Below are positions 42,068 through 50,589 of a stretch of DNA of 57,432 bases, piece by piece. The position numbers were made by a program, and so were the translations under genes. The notes beneath the pieces are model-generated. The model was not told where the DNA came from and did no database searches. It saw only the letters and a list, made by a program, of their open reading frames with translations. The stretch comes from Nonomuraea harbinensis (GTDB taxonomy: Bacteria; Actinomycetota; Actinomycetes; Streptosporangiales; Streptosporangiaceae), in the NCBI RefSeq assembly GCF_019396385.1, contig NZ_JAHKRN010000055.1, forward strand, positions 1-57,432, read 5' to 3'. The first letter of the stretch is position 1, and every line of letters begins with the position of its first letter.

Positions 42068-43180
42068 ATGAAATCGGTCATCGTGGTCGGATCGGGTATT
42101 TGGGGTTCATCGCTGGCGTTGCGGCTCGCCGAAACCGGATGGCGGGTGACGCTGGTCGAGCAGCACCAGGCGGGACATGTACGACAGGCCAGCGCGGGCG
42201 AGACCCGGCTGATGCGCTGCTCGCACGGCGGCGAGGAGTGGTACGCGCGCATGGCGTGGCGGGCGCGCGACGGCTGGCGGCGGCTCGGCGAGCGCGCCGG
42301 GGAGGAGTTGTACGCGGAAGCAGGCATGCTCTGGTTCGCCCGGACGCCGGACGGGTGGGAGCACACCAGCGCCCAGGTCCTGAAAAATCTAGGTATACCG
42401 TGCGAGGTCCTCGACCCGGCCGACGGCGCCCGCTTCTTCCCCGACTACAGCCCCGCCGGCCTCAGCCACCTGCTGTGGGAGCCGCACGCCGGCGTCATCA
42501 GGGCACGCCGCGCCACCCAGGTGACCGCCAGGCTGGCCGAGTCCGCCGGCGCCCGGATCGTCCGGGCCCGCGCGACCCCGGCGCCCGGCGCCGCCGTCGG
42601 GGCCGGGGGCGAGGTGCTGACCGCCGACCGGGTGGTGTGGGCGTGCGGCGCCTGGCTGCCCGAGTTGTTCGAGGTGCCCGTGACCGTGACCAAGCAGGAC
42701 ACGCTGCACTTCGCGGTCCCCGCCGCGTGGACCACGCCCGGCACGCCCGCCTGGGTGGACCACGCAGCCGCCGCTTACGGCCACGGTGACGTGGACGGCG
42801 TGGGCATGAAGGCCACCTCCGACGTCGAAGGCCGCCCGTACGAGCCCGAGCACGGCGAGCGCGCCGTGGACGAGGCCAGCGTCGCGCGCGCCCGGTCCTA
42901 CCTGGCGCGGCGGTTCCCGTCGCTGGCCTCGGCGCCGGTGCTGTTCAGCCAGGTCTGCCAGTACGCGCTCACTCCCGACGCCGAGTGGATCATCGCGGAG
43001 ACCGAGCCCGGCGTGTGGCTGCTCGGCGGCGACTCCGGCCACGGCTTCAAACACGCCCCGGCGCTGGCCGAGTACGTGGCGGGGATCCTCGACGGCGAGT
43101 ACGGGCCGGAGCCGAGGTTCGGGCTGCACGAGCGGGCCCCGGCACGCGGGCTGCGGACCAGCGGGCGGGCCTCAGCTTGA
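42068..43180 (+). CDS. FAD-dependent amine oxidase, sarcosine-oxidase-like
   Basis: 370 residues from ATG 42068 (MKSVIVVGSGIWGSSLALRLA). FAD-binding Rossmann motif 'VVGSGIWGSSLALRLAE', and 'ASAGETRLMRCSHGGEEWYARMA', typical of monomeric sarcosine/N-methyltryptophan oxidases. Later come 'VWACGAWLPELF', 'CQYALTPDAEWII' and 'LLGGDSGHGFKHAPALAEYVA'. The Cys in 'SQVCQYALTPD' corresponds in position to the covalent FAD Cys of that family (inference). It oxidises an N-methyl or primary amino acid, releasing peroxide. It overlaps the convergent MFS gene by 9 bp. Confidence 0.88.
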   Translation: MKSVIVVGSGIWGSSLALRLAETGWRVTLVEQHQAGHVRQASAGETRLMRCSHGGEEWYARMAWRARDGWRRLGERAGEELYAEAGMLWFARTPDGWEHTSAQVLKNLGIPCEVLDPADGARFFPDYSPAGLSHLLWEPHAGVIRARRATQVTARLAESAGARIVRARATPAPGAAVGAGGEVLTADRVVWACGAWLPELFEVPVTVTKQDTLHFAVPAAWTTPGTPAWVDHAAAAYGHGDVDGVGMKATSDVEGRPYEPEHGERAVDEASVARARSYLARRFPSLASAPVLFSQVCQYALTPDAEWIIAETEPGVWLLGGDSGHGFKHAPALAEYVAGILDGEYGPEPRFGLHERAPARGLRTSGRASA

Positions 43181-44419
43181 GACGGCCTCCAGGCGGGCCG
43201 GGGCGCGGAGGTTGCGCACGCCGGGGGAGAGCAGCGCCGCGCAGGTGGACAGCACCACCAGGCCGCCGCACGCCAGCAGCGCGTTCTGCACGCCCATCAG
43301 CGCCGCCGCCGGCGCCGCCAGCATGAGCCCGATCGGGCCGAACATCAGCGAGCCGAGCGCGTCGTACGAGCTCACCCGCGACAGCGACTCCGGCGGGACC
43401 TCCCGCTGCATGGTCGTCATCCACAGCACGCCGAACACGTCGAAACAGACGCCCAGCACGAACGCGCCCAATACCGTCACCCACAGCGGCGAACCCGTCC
43501 CCAGCAGGAAGTACGGCAGCGCCGCCGGCAGGCAGAGCAGCGCGCCGACCAGGATCGGCCGGCGCGGCCGCACCCGCAGCGACACCACCACGCCCGCGAT
43601 CGTGCCGATCGCCTCGCCGGCCAGGAACGCCGACCACGCCGCCGGGCCGCCCAGGCTCTCCTTGGCCAGCAGCGGCCCGAGCACCCCGTGACCGGCCTGG
43701 ATCGCCATCACCAGGATCGAGAACTGGGCGACCACCACCCAGATCCACTGCCGGGAGCTGAACTCGCGCCAGCCCTCGCGCAGGTCCTTCAGCACCGAAT
43801 GCCGCTCCCTGCGCTCGCGCACCAGAGGAGTGGGCCGCACCAGCGAGATCAGCACCCCCGCGGTGGCGAACAGGGCGCCGCTGACCGCCAGCGCCCACCC
43901 GCCCCCGACGAGCACCACCGTGGCGCCGCCGAGCACCGCGCCGCCCATCCTGGCGACGTTCGCGCCCAGGCCGAGCAGCGCGTTGCCGGCCTGCAGCCGC
44001 TCGGCCGGCACCACCTCGGGGATGATCCCGGTCAGCGCGGGATAGAGCGCGGCGACGGCTATCCCGCTGAAGGCGGCCGCGGCGACCAGGCCGACCAGGG
44101 GGGTCCAGCCGGACAGCAGCATCGCGCCCAGGGTGAAGAAGGCCAAGGCGTTCGCCCACTCGCCGAACTGCATCACCCGCTGCCGCGGGAACCGGTCGGC
44201 CAGCACCCCGGCGAACAGCATGAACAGCACCATCGGCAGCGCCTCCGCGGTCAGCACCACCGACAGCGTCGTGGCGGTGGCGCCGGGCAGGTCGAGGATG
44301 CCGAAAGCGAGGGCCACCGGGGCGAACGCGGCGCCGAGCATCGAGATGGTACGGGCCGCGAAGAGCAGGGCGAAGCGCCTGTCCCGGAAGAGCCCGAGAT
44401 CGCCGAGGATTTCACGCAC
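43172..44419 (-). CDS. MFS transporter (EntS-like)
   Basis: 415 residues from GTG 44419 (VREILGDLGLFRDRRF); a TTG at 44425 is possible, and the frame is open to 44533 over non-coding-looking sequence. About 12 hydrophobic segments. 'LFRDRRFALLFAARTISMLGAAFAPVALAFGIL' and 'FAGVLADRFPRQRVMQF' place it with EntS/MefA-like major facilitators. It is probably an exporter, cargo unknown. Divergent from a secreted protein gene across 134 bp. Confidence 0.9.
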   Translation of the reverse strand: MREILGDLGLFRDRRFALLFAARTISMLGAAFAPVALAFGILDLPGATATTLSVVLTAEALPMVLFMLFAGVLADRFPRQRVMQFGEWANALAFFTLGAMLLSGWTPLVGLVAAAAFSGIAVAALYPALTGIIPEVVPAERLQAGNALLGLGANVARMGGAVLGGATVVLVGGGWALAVSGALFATAGVLISLVRPTPLVRERRERHSVLKDLREGWREFSSRQWIWVVVAQFSILVMAIQAGHGVLGPLLAKESLGGPAAWSAFLAGEAIGTIAGVVVSLRVRPRRPILVGALLCLPAALPYFLLGTGSPLWVTVLGAFVLGVCFDVFGVLWMTTMQREVPPESLSRVSSYDALGSLMFGPIGLMLAAPAAALMGVQNALLACGGLVVLSTCAALLSPGVRNLRAPARLEAVSS

Positions 44420-44553
44420 GCTCAAGTGTGACGGGTACGAAGTGATGCTGTCGTCCCATTTTCCACACGCCCGGACACAGGCGGTAGAGATCGACCGTTG
44501 ATACCGATATCGTGCGAGATGCCAGCCGATCACTCCCCGGAAGTCAAGGTGCC

Positions 44554-45831
44554 ATGCGACTGCGGCAGCTCTTCGTCATCGGTCTCGCGCTCTCCCTCCT
44601 CGGCATCGGCGTCCCGGCGTGGTCGCAGGACGATCCGCGCAGCTGCAACGACCTCATGGCGGAGGACACCCCCGCGTACGTCGTCTGCCGCTGGATGGCC
44701 ACCCCCGAGGAAGCCGCCGAGATCGCCCGCTTCTGGCTTGACAACGACGGTCAGAACATGCGCGACACCGGCCCGATGGACCCGATCGTCATCGACTGCA
44801 CCGAGAGCGACTGCCCCACCGACTCGGAAGGCGACGGTCAGTCGCACGACGTCGGCAGCCCCGACGTCGAGGGCGCCGAGGACGGCGGGCAGCCCGAGTG
44901 CCCGACCGCCGAGCCCTGCTTCGTCGACCCCGACGAGGTCACCGGCGCCGCCGTGAAGAAGGCCGCCGAGACCCCCGCCGGCCAGGCCGTCAAGACCTCC
45001 GCCACGAGCGGCATGCGCGTCTGGATCGACGCCGAGCTGGCCGACGACCACCAGGCCGGCAACCTCGCCGAGGCCGCCAAGAAGATCGCCGCCCTGGCCG
45101 CCCAGCCCGGCGTCGCGGGCATCCGCTTCAGCTCCGGCCTCGGCTACGACCGGACGTTCGCCACCGCCGACGAGCTGGACACGTTCGTCGCCTCGGCCTC
45201 CGCCGCGCTCCGCAAGCTCGCCCCCGGCAAGAAGCTCGCCGTCCACACCGCGGTGCCCGTCTTCGGCTGCGGCGCCGTCGCCGAGTGCGCCGAGGCCCTC
45301 GCCAAGAAGCACCCGCTGCTCGACCCCGACCGCATCGGCGCCTGGCTCGCCAAGGGCCTCGTCGACCAGCTCTCCCTCGACGGCGGCCACCTCGCCACCG
45401 AGTACGCCACGTGGCGGATCGACGCCGCCACCGCCCAGCGCAACCAGTGGATCCAGGTCCGCGCCCGAGCCTGGGACGCCTACGCGCACATCGCCGCCGA
45501 GGACACCGGCTTCGCCGCCCCCGGCGGCTCCCGGCTGACCACCGAGCAGGCCACCCAGACCATCACCGACCGCATCGCCGCCCCGCTCCAGGACGCCGCC
45601 GCCGGCACCATCACCCTCTGGACCCGCTGGCAGGACGCCCAGGGCCAGGTCAGCCGCGTGTACGGAGAGAAGTGGGCCGCCAACCCCACCTGGGACCAGC
45701 TCAAGAAGCTCACCTCCATCCGCCCCCGCCTCGCCACCCTGTACGACCCGGCGACCCCGGAGGTGGACGTGGCCACAGACCTCCGCAACCTGTCCGAAGT
45801 CTTCGGCCAGCTCTACATCCGCACCGCCTGA
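44554..45831 (+). CDS. Secreted protein of unknown function, possible TIM barrel
   Basis: 425 residues from ATG 44554, with AAGG 6 nt upstream; a GTG at 44512 is in frame. Signal peptide 'MRLRQLFVIGLALSLLGIGVPAWSQ'. A Cys-rich acidic segment follows (about 30-125, with Cys in 'RSCNDLM', 'YVVCRW', 'IDCTESDCPTD', 'PECPTAEPCF'), then a ~290-residue domain. That domain has alternating strands such as 'MRVWIDAEL', 'VAGIRFSSGLGYD', 'LAVHTAVPVFGCG' and 'GLVDQLSLDGG', suggesting a TIM barrel of glycosidase type. No catalytic motif is certain. Two C-rich hairpins follow the stop. Confidence 0.75.
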   Translation: MRLRQLFVIGLALSLLGIGVPAWSQDDPRSCNDLMAEDTPAYVVCRWMATPEEAAEIARFWLDNDGQNMRDTGPMDPIVIDCTESDCPTDSEGDGQSHDVGSPDVEGAEDGGQPECPTAEPCFVDPDEVTGAAVKKAAETPAGQAVKTSATSGMRVWIDAELADDHQAGNLAEAAKKIAALAAQPGVAGIRFSSGLGYDRTFATADELDTFVASASAALRKLAPGKKLAVHTAVPVFGCGAVAECAEALAKKHPLLDPDRIGAWLAKGLVDQLSLDGGHLATEYATWRIDAATAQRNQWIQVRARAWDAYAHIAAEDTGFAAPGGSRLTTEQATQTITDRIAAPLQDAAAGTITLWTRWQDAQGQVSRVYGEKWAANPTWDQLKKLTSIRPRLATLYDPATPEVDVATDLRNLSEVFGQLYIRTA

Positions 45832-45994
45832 ACAGCGCGGGCTTCCCCCGCCAGGGCGCTCCGCGCCCGAGAGCTCAGGGGCCGGCCCCCTCGCCGGGGG
45901 TGTGGGGCCCCCGGGGGTTGGCCGTCTGGACTCTGTGAAGGCACCTGGAATCGATCAAGACCACAGGCGGACCCTTCGCGTCACTGGCTGACAT

Positions 45995-46370
45995 CAAGCC
46001 AAGATCCGGGTGGCCTTCTCCAGCCTTTCTTTCGACTTCTGGCTGTACCTGCACTACGGGATGTACGACGTGCCGCAGAGCGGGTGCAACGATCACGTAC
46101 ACCGGTTACTCGCGCAGCGCCCGGCTTTCGCCGGCTTCGGCGGGAAGGACAAGAGGATCACCCGGTCGCGGGCAGAGGACCTGCTGCCCCGCGTGGAAAA
46201 GGCTTATGCCAACGCGCGGAATCTGGGCATGCGCTGCGCATCCGGCGCGTGCGCTCATCCGGGCGGGCCGAACCCGGCTGTGATCTCCTCGATCAGGACC
46301 CGTCCAGCGGCATGTGGCGGCTTCTCGACAGTCTGGGAGTCTCGGCCCGTTTCGCCCGCGACGAGCCTAC
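45995..46370 (+). pseudogene. Remnant of an RloB-like gene (5' end lost, frameshifted)
   Basis: From 45995 one frame reads 'AKIRVAFSSLSFDFWLYLHYGMYD' through 'RAEDLLPRVEKAYANARNLG', resembling the C-terminal part of RloB-family proteins (pattern VAxSNxxFExWLLLHF). It begins right after an in-frame TGA with no start region. The last part, 'DQDPSSGMWRLLDSLG' (from about 46291), is in another frame. So the gene is truncated and frameshifted. The ~160 bp before it (45832-45994) holds C-rich hairpins and no gene. RloB genes travel with defence loci, which suggests decayed transfer. Confidence 0.45.
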
Positions 46371-46567
46371 GGCTTCAGGAAGGCGCCGAACTCGTCCAGG
46401 TCGATGAGGCCGTCGCCGTCCTGGTCCAGGCGTCGCACGCCTGCCTGGGCGGCTTCCAGGGTCACCGGCTGGCCGAGGATCTCCATCAGGCGGACGAGCT
46501 CCTCGGCCGAGATGCGGCCGTCCTTGTCCGTGTCGATGAGGTCGAAGGTGATCGCGTGGTCGCTCAT
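46367..46567 (-). CDS. EF-hand calcium-binding miniprotein
   Basis: 66 residues from ATG 46567, 9 nt after GGAGG; the ATG at 46576 abuts that site. Two canonical 12-residue EF-hand loops: DTDKDGRISAEE and DQDGDGLIDLDE, each with Asp at 1, 3 and 5, Gly at 6, a hydrophobic residue at 8 and Glu at 12. A helix separates them. It resembles the short calmodulin-like calcium sensors of actinomycetes. Divergent from the GH13 gene across 185 bp that holds the inverted repeat TGCCG-CTAAC-CGGCA at about 46639. Confidence 0.9.
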   Translation of the reverse strand: MSDHAITFDLIDTDKDGRISAEELVRLMEILGQPVTLEAAQAGVRRLDQDGDGLIDLDEFGAFLKP

Positions 46568-46752
46568 GATGGGCATCCTCCGGGAGATCCGTTTCGGGTC
46601 AGACTTTAGTGGCGGTTTGTCGTAGTGCGTGGATGAATGCCGCTAACCGGCAGTCGACGTCTGCGGATGCCCGGCAGAGGCGCGGTCATGCCTGCCGATC
46701 CCCGATCTCCCAGACTCGTTCTTTGCCGGGATTTGGGGGTAGCCCGACCCGC

Positions 46753-48411
46753 ATGCGTATGACGTACACGAGCGACCTCTGGTGGAAGAACGCCGTCGTC
46801 TACTGCCTCGACGTGGAGACCTTCAAGGACGGGGACGGCGACGGGGTCGGCGACTTCCGCGGGCTCACCCAGGAGATCGATTATCTGGCCGACCTCGGGG
46901 TCACCTGCCTGTGGCTGATGCCGTTCTACCCCACGGCCAACCGGGACGACGGGTACGACGTCACCGACTTCTACAGTGTCGACCCGAGGCTCGGCACGCT
47001 CGGCGACTTCGTGGAGTTCATGCGCACCGCGCACGACCGGGGCATGCGGGTCATCGCCGACCTGGTCGTGAACCACACCTCCGACCGGCACCCGTGGTTC
47101 CTGGAGGCGCGCAAGGGCAAGGACGCGCCGATGCGCGACTGGTTCGTCTGGAAGGACGAGCCGGGACCGGAGCCGGAGCAGGTGGTCTTCCCCGACCAGG
47201 AGAACAGCGTCTGGGAGCGCGACGACCGCTCCGGCCAGTACTACCTGCACAGCTTCTACAAGCACCAGCCGGATCTGAACATGGGCAACCCGGAGGTGCG
47301 TGACGAGATCTCCCGCATCCTCGGGTTCTGGATGGAGCTGGGGCTGGCCGGGTTCCGGGTGGACGCGGTGCCGTTCCTGATCGAGAACGTCTCGCCGCGG
47401 CTGGGGGAGCCGCACGAGGTCCTGTCCGGCCTGCGCGCGTTCATGACCCGCCGCAAGGGCAACTCGGTGCTGCTCGGCGAGGTGAACCTGCCGTACAAGG
47501 AACTGGTCAGCTACTTCGGCGACGGGCTGGGCGACGAGCTCACCATGTGCTTCGACTTCACCGTCATGCAGCGGGCCTGGCTGTCGCTGGCCCGCCAGGA
47601 GGCGGCGCCGCTCATCGCCGCGCTGCGCGAACGGCCGGACGCGCCGAAGGACGCCCAGTGGGCGACGTTCCTGCGCAACCACGACGAGCTGACGCTGGAC
47701 CAGCTCAGCGACGAGGAGCGGCAGGAGGTGTTCCGGGCGTTCGGGCCCGAGGAGCGCATGCAGATCTTCGGCCGCGGCCTGCGCCGGCGGATGCCGGGCA
47801 TGTTCGACGGCGACCTGCGCCGGATGAAGCTGGCCTACAGCCTGATGTTCTCGCTGCCCGGCACGCCGGTGATCTTCTACGGGGAGGAGATCGGGCTGGG
47901 CGAGAACCTGGACGTCGAGGGCCGGATGGCGGTGCGCACCCCCATGCAGTGGTCGAAGGACGGCGGCTTCAGCCCGGCCGAGCCGGTGCGGCCGATGCCC
48001 GGCGGGCGGTTCGGGCCCGAGCACGTCAACGTCGAGGACCAGAAGCGCGACACCGATTCGCTGCTGCGCTGGTTCCAGCTGCTCATCGAACGCTACCGGG
48101 AGTGCCCGGAGCTGGCCTGGGGCGAGTACGAACTGCTGGACGCGGGCCATCCCGCCGTCCACGCGCACCGCAGCGACGCCGGCGGCGCCACGGTCGTGGC
48201 CGTCCACAACCTGGGCGACGAGGCGGTGGAGGCCGAGGTGGAGCTCGACGGGCTGGCCGGCTCCCTGCTGACCGACCTGCTGGTGGACGGCACCGTCGAG
48301 GTTCCGGAGTCGGGCCCGGTGCGGCTGCCGCTCGATCCGTACGGGACGCGCTGGCTGCGTGTGTCGGCCCGCGAGAGGCCCGTCGAGGACGTCTCCGTCA
48401 AGGCCCGCTGA
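46753..48411 (+). CDS. GH13 family alpha-amylase/trehalose-synthase-like enzyme
   Basis: 552 residues from ATG 46753; ATG 46759 is also possible. (Beta/alpha)8 barrel with the GH13 conserved regions: 'GMRVIADLVVNHTSDRHPWF', nucleophile Asp in 'GLAGFRVDAVPF', acid/base Glu in 'VLLGEVNLP', and 'TFLRNHDEL'. The order and the 'MRDWFVWKDEP' and 'LNMGNPEVRDEI' segments match the trehalose synthase (maltose glucosyltransferase) branch, without a maltokinase domain. A C-terminal beta domain starts at about residue 475. It acts on maltose or a similar alpha-glucoside in the cytosol; the exact reaction is uncertain. Confidence 0.9.
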   Translation: MRMTYTSDLWWKNAVVYCLDVETFKDGDGDGVGDFRGLTQEIDYLADLGVTCLWLMPFYPTANRDDGYDVTDFYSVDPRLGTLGDFVEFMRTAHDRGMRVIADLVVNHTSDRHPWFLEARKGKDAPMRDWFVWKDEPGPEPEQVVFPDQENSVWERDDRSGQYYLHSFYKHQPDLNMGNPEVRDEISRILGFWMELGLAGFRVDAVPFLIENVSPRLGEPHEVLSGLRAFMTRRKGNSVLLGEVNLPYKELVSYFGDGLGDELTMCFDFTVMQRAWLSLARQEAAPLIAALRERPDAPKDAQWATFLRNHDELTLDQLSDEERQEVFRAFGPEERMQIFGRGLRRRMPGMFDGDLRRMKLAYSLMFSLPGTPVIFYGEEIGLGENLDVEGRMAVRTPMQWSKDGGFSPAEPVRPMPGGRFGPEHVNVEDQKRDTDSLLRWFQLLIERYRECPELAWGEYELLDAGHPAVHAHRSDAGGATVVAVHNLGDEAVEAEVELDGLAGSLLTDLLVDGTVEVPESGPVRLPLDPYGTRWLRVSARERPVEDVSVKAR

Positions 48412-48434
48412 CTTGAAACCGGGCGATCCGATCA

Positions 48435-49037
48435 TCAGGGGTGCGGTGGGGTGGTGGCGGGCCAGGAGCGCATCGCCAGGGCGGCGGTGCGCTCCAGTTC
48501 GTCACGGCTCGCGCCGTCGCGGGCCTGGGTGGACATCCCCTGGATGACCGCCGCGTAGTAGGCGGCCAGCGCCGCCGCGTCGGCGGACGGGGGAAGCAGG
48601 CCGGCCGTCACGTCGCGCTCGATGCGCTCCCTGATCGCGGCCTTGGCCGCCTCCCGCTTGAGCCTCAGCCCCTCCTCGACCTCCGACGACTCCGGCCCGC
48701 AGTTCACCGCGGCCGAGATGATCATGCAGCCGTGCGGGTGGCCGGGGTCGGTGTACTCGTCCGCGGCCTCGTACAGGATGCGCTCGATGGCCTTGCGGGC
48801 CGTGGGCTCCTCGGCGAGCGCACGGGCGGTGAAGGCGCCGTAGCTCTCCTGGTAGCGCCGGAGCGCCTCCTCGAACAGCCGCCGCTTGTCGCCGAAGGCC
48901 GCGTACAGGCTGGGCGGCCGGATGTCCATCACCGCGGTCAGCTCGGCGATGGAGGTCGCCTCGTAGCCGTGGCGCCAGAACGCGCGCAGCGCCCGGTCGA
49001 GTGCTTCGTCGCGGTCGAAGGCTCGCTGTCTCGCCAT
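48435..49037 (-). CDS. TetR family regulator, divergent from an SDR
   Basis: 200 residues from ATG 49037 (MARQRAFDRDEALDRALRAFW); ATG 49046 is an alternative. Helix-turn-helix 'TSIAELTAVMDIRPPSLYAAFGDKRRLF' followed by the TetR ligand domain, with 'HPHGCMIISAAVNCGPESSEV' typical of the group that controls nearby short-chain dehydrogenases. Two TAGCGATnrCTA dyads lie in the 69-bp divergent region, one overlapping its own -10. It represses itself and the SDR, by inference. Confidence 0.92.
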   Translation of the reverse strand: MARQRAFDRDEALDRALRAFWRHGYEATSIAELTAVMDIRPPSLYAAFGDKRRLFEEALRRYQESYGAFTARALAEEPTARKAIERILYEAADEYTDPGHPHGCMIISAAVNCGPESSEVEEGLRLKREAAKAAIRERIERDVTAGLLPPSADAAALAAYYAAVIQGMSTQARDGASRDELERTAALAMRSWPATTPPHP

Positions 49038-49050
49038 GGGACCCATTCTA

Positions 49051-49062
49051 TAGCGATTGCTA
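49051..49062. promoter_or_regulatory. TetR operator site 1 (TAGCGATTGCTA)
   Basis: A 12-bp dyad TAGCGATTGCTA, flanked by one more paired base on each side (A...T). It overlaps TATAGA, the probable -10 of the tetR gene on the minus strand. A second copy lies 26 bp away. Confidence 0.7.
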
Positions 49063-49076
49063 TGTTATTTTTCCTG

Positions 49077-49088
49077 TAGCGATCACTA
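49077..49088. promoter_or_regulatory. TetR operator site 2 (TAGCGATCACTA)
   Basis: The second copy of the dyad, 10 of 12 bases identical to site 1, in the leader of the SDR gene and 19 bp before its start codon. Paired sites about 26 bp apart suit two TetR dimers covering both promoters. Confidence 0.7.
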
Positions 49089-49106
49089 AAGAAAGGGAAG
49101 TTCATC

Positions 49107-49838
49107 ATGAGGACCGCTCTGGTGACAGGCGCGAGCAGGGGGATCGGCCGCGCGGCGGCGCTGCGGCTGGCCCGCGACGGGTTCCGTGTCGGGGTGCACT
49201 ACGGGGTGAACGAGGCCGCGGCCGAGGACGTCGTCCGGCTGATCGAGACAGGCGGCGGCAGCGCGTTCGCGCTCCGGGCCGACCTGGGCGACACGGCCGA
49301 GGTGGAGTCCCTGGCCGCCCAGCTCCGGCAAGAGACCGACCGGCTGGACGTGCTGGTGAACAACGCGGCCATCGGTACGTCCGTACCGATGGAGCAGGAG
49401 ACGGTGGAGGCGTTCGACCGGATCTTCGCGGTGAACGTGCGAGGGCTGTTCTTCCTCACCAAGCGCCTGCTGCCGCTCATCCCGGACGGCGGCCGGATCG
49501 TCAACGTCACCTCGGGCGTGACGCGCATCGCCTTCCCTCAGGCGATCGCGTACGCCATGACCAAGGGCGCGGTGCAGACGTTCACGCTCGCGCTGGCCAA
49601 GGAGGTCGGCCCGCGTGGGATCACGGTCAACAACGTCGCCCCCGGCATCATCGACACCGACGTGAACGCGGGCTGGTTGCATACCCCCGAAGGAGAGGCT
49701 TATGCGACGAGCGTGCACGCGGTCAACCGGATCGGCCACGTCGACGAGATCGCCGACGTGATCGCCTTCGCCGCCTCCCCCGGGGCGAGCTTCATGACCG
49801 GCAGTACCCTCGACGCCACCGGCGGCGGCAACCTGTAG
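49107..49838 (+). CDS. Short-chain dehydrogenase/reductase
   Basis: 243 residues from ATG 49107, after AAAGGGAAG. Classical SDR: cofactor motif 'TGASRGIGRAAALRLA', 'LVNNAAIG', catalytic Ser in 'VNVTSGVTRIAF' and 'YAMTKGA' (YxxxK). C-terminal 'DATGGGNL' is the usual end of this family. Lacking the acidic residue after strand 2, it probably uses NADP(H). Substrate unknown. It stands under control of the divergent TetR, and ends 2 bp from the convergent cydB stop. Confidence 0.93.
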   Translation: MRTALVTGASRGIGRAAALRLARDGFRVGVHYGVNEAAAEDVVRLIETGGGSAFALRADLGDTAEVESLAAQLRQETDRLDVLVNNAAIGTSVPMEQETVEAFDRIFAVNVRGLFFLTKRLLPLIPDGGRIVNVTSGVTRIAFPQAIAYAMTKGAVQTFTLALAKEVGPRGITVNNVAPGIIDTDVNAGWLHTPEGEAYATSVHAVNRIGHVDEIADVIAFAASPGASFMTGSTLDATGGGNL

Positions 49839-49839
49839 G

Positions 49840-50580
49840 TCAAAGGTAGGAGGGGCCGGTGACGCGGTGCCGGAACGTCCACCACACCCAGGCCTGGGCC
49901 GCCACCATCAGCGGCATCATGGCCAGGACGGCCGGCCCGAGCACCGCCCCCGACGTGCCGGGCTCCAGCGGCAGCCGGAGCCCGGCCAGCACCCCCACCA
50001 CCATCAGGGCCGCCGCCGTCAGCGCGTAGGTGCGGCCCTCGCCGGCGCCGCCCGACAGCACCCCCGCGCGCCGCCGCAGCTCGCCGCGGAGCCGGAGCGC
50101 GGCGAACGCCAGCCCGTGCGTGCCGAACAGCGCGGCCAGCGCCGCCACCGGCAGCAGCGCGAGCGGCCCGGTCATGCCGAGCAGCACGTGGCCGAGCAGC
50201 CCGCCCAGGCTCAGCGCCAGCCCCCAGCTGCCGGCCACGATCGCGCCGTCCCACCAGCCCTGCCAGAGCCGGCCGTCGAGCCGCCCGCGCAGCCACAGCC
50301 CGGTGTCCCTGACCACCCAGGACAGCAGCAGCGCCACGATCAGCGGATAGTTGCCGCTCAGCAGCTCGCCCTCCAGCTCGGGGAAGAGCCCGGCCAGCAC
50401 GCCGGCGGTGACGACCAGCCACACCTCGTTGCCGAGGAAGAACGGGGCGATGGCGGCGATCGCCTCGCGCCGCTCGCCGGGCGTGCGGCCCAGGTACGGC
50501 AGCGCCATGCCGACGCCGATGTCGGCCCCGGCCAGCACCAGGTAGCCGAGCGCGAAGAACGCCAGAATGAAGATCTCCAT
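49840..50580 (-). CDS. cydB: Cytochrome bd ubiquinol oxidase subunit II (compact)
   Basis: 246 residues from ATG 50580, with GAGGAGCGAAT upstream. N-terminal 'FFALGYLVLAGADIGVGMALPYLGRT' and 'IAPFFLGNEVWLVVTAGVLAGLFPE' are diagnostic of CydB. The protein is about 90-130 residues shorter than usual. The first three and the last helices are present ('MPLMVAAQAWVWWTFRHRVTG'), so the shortening is in the middle rather than a truncation. It lies directly after cydA. It forms the membrane oxidase that reduces oxygen with quinol. No cydDC in view. Confidence 0.9.
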   Translation of the reverse strand: MEIFILAFFALGYLVLAGADIGVGMALPYLGRTPGERREAIAAIAPFFLGNEVWLVVTAGVLAGLFPELEGELLSGNYPLIVALLLSWVVRDTGLWLRGRLDGRLWQGWWDGAIVAGSWGLALSLGGLLGHVLLGMTGPLALLPVAALAALFGTHGLAFAALRLRGELRRRAGVLSGGAGEGRTYALTAAALMVVGVLAGLRLPLEPGTSGAVLGPAVLAMMPLMVAAQAWVWWTFRHRVTGPSYL

Positions 50581-50589
50581 ATTCGCTCC

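Noticed and set aside
46010..46609. A 199-codon frame on the plus strand
   Set aside because: Only its first third resembles a protein (RloB). The rest is antisense to the EF-hand gene, so I treat it as a pseudogene remnant plus shadow.
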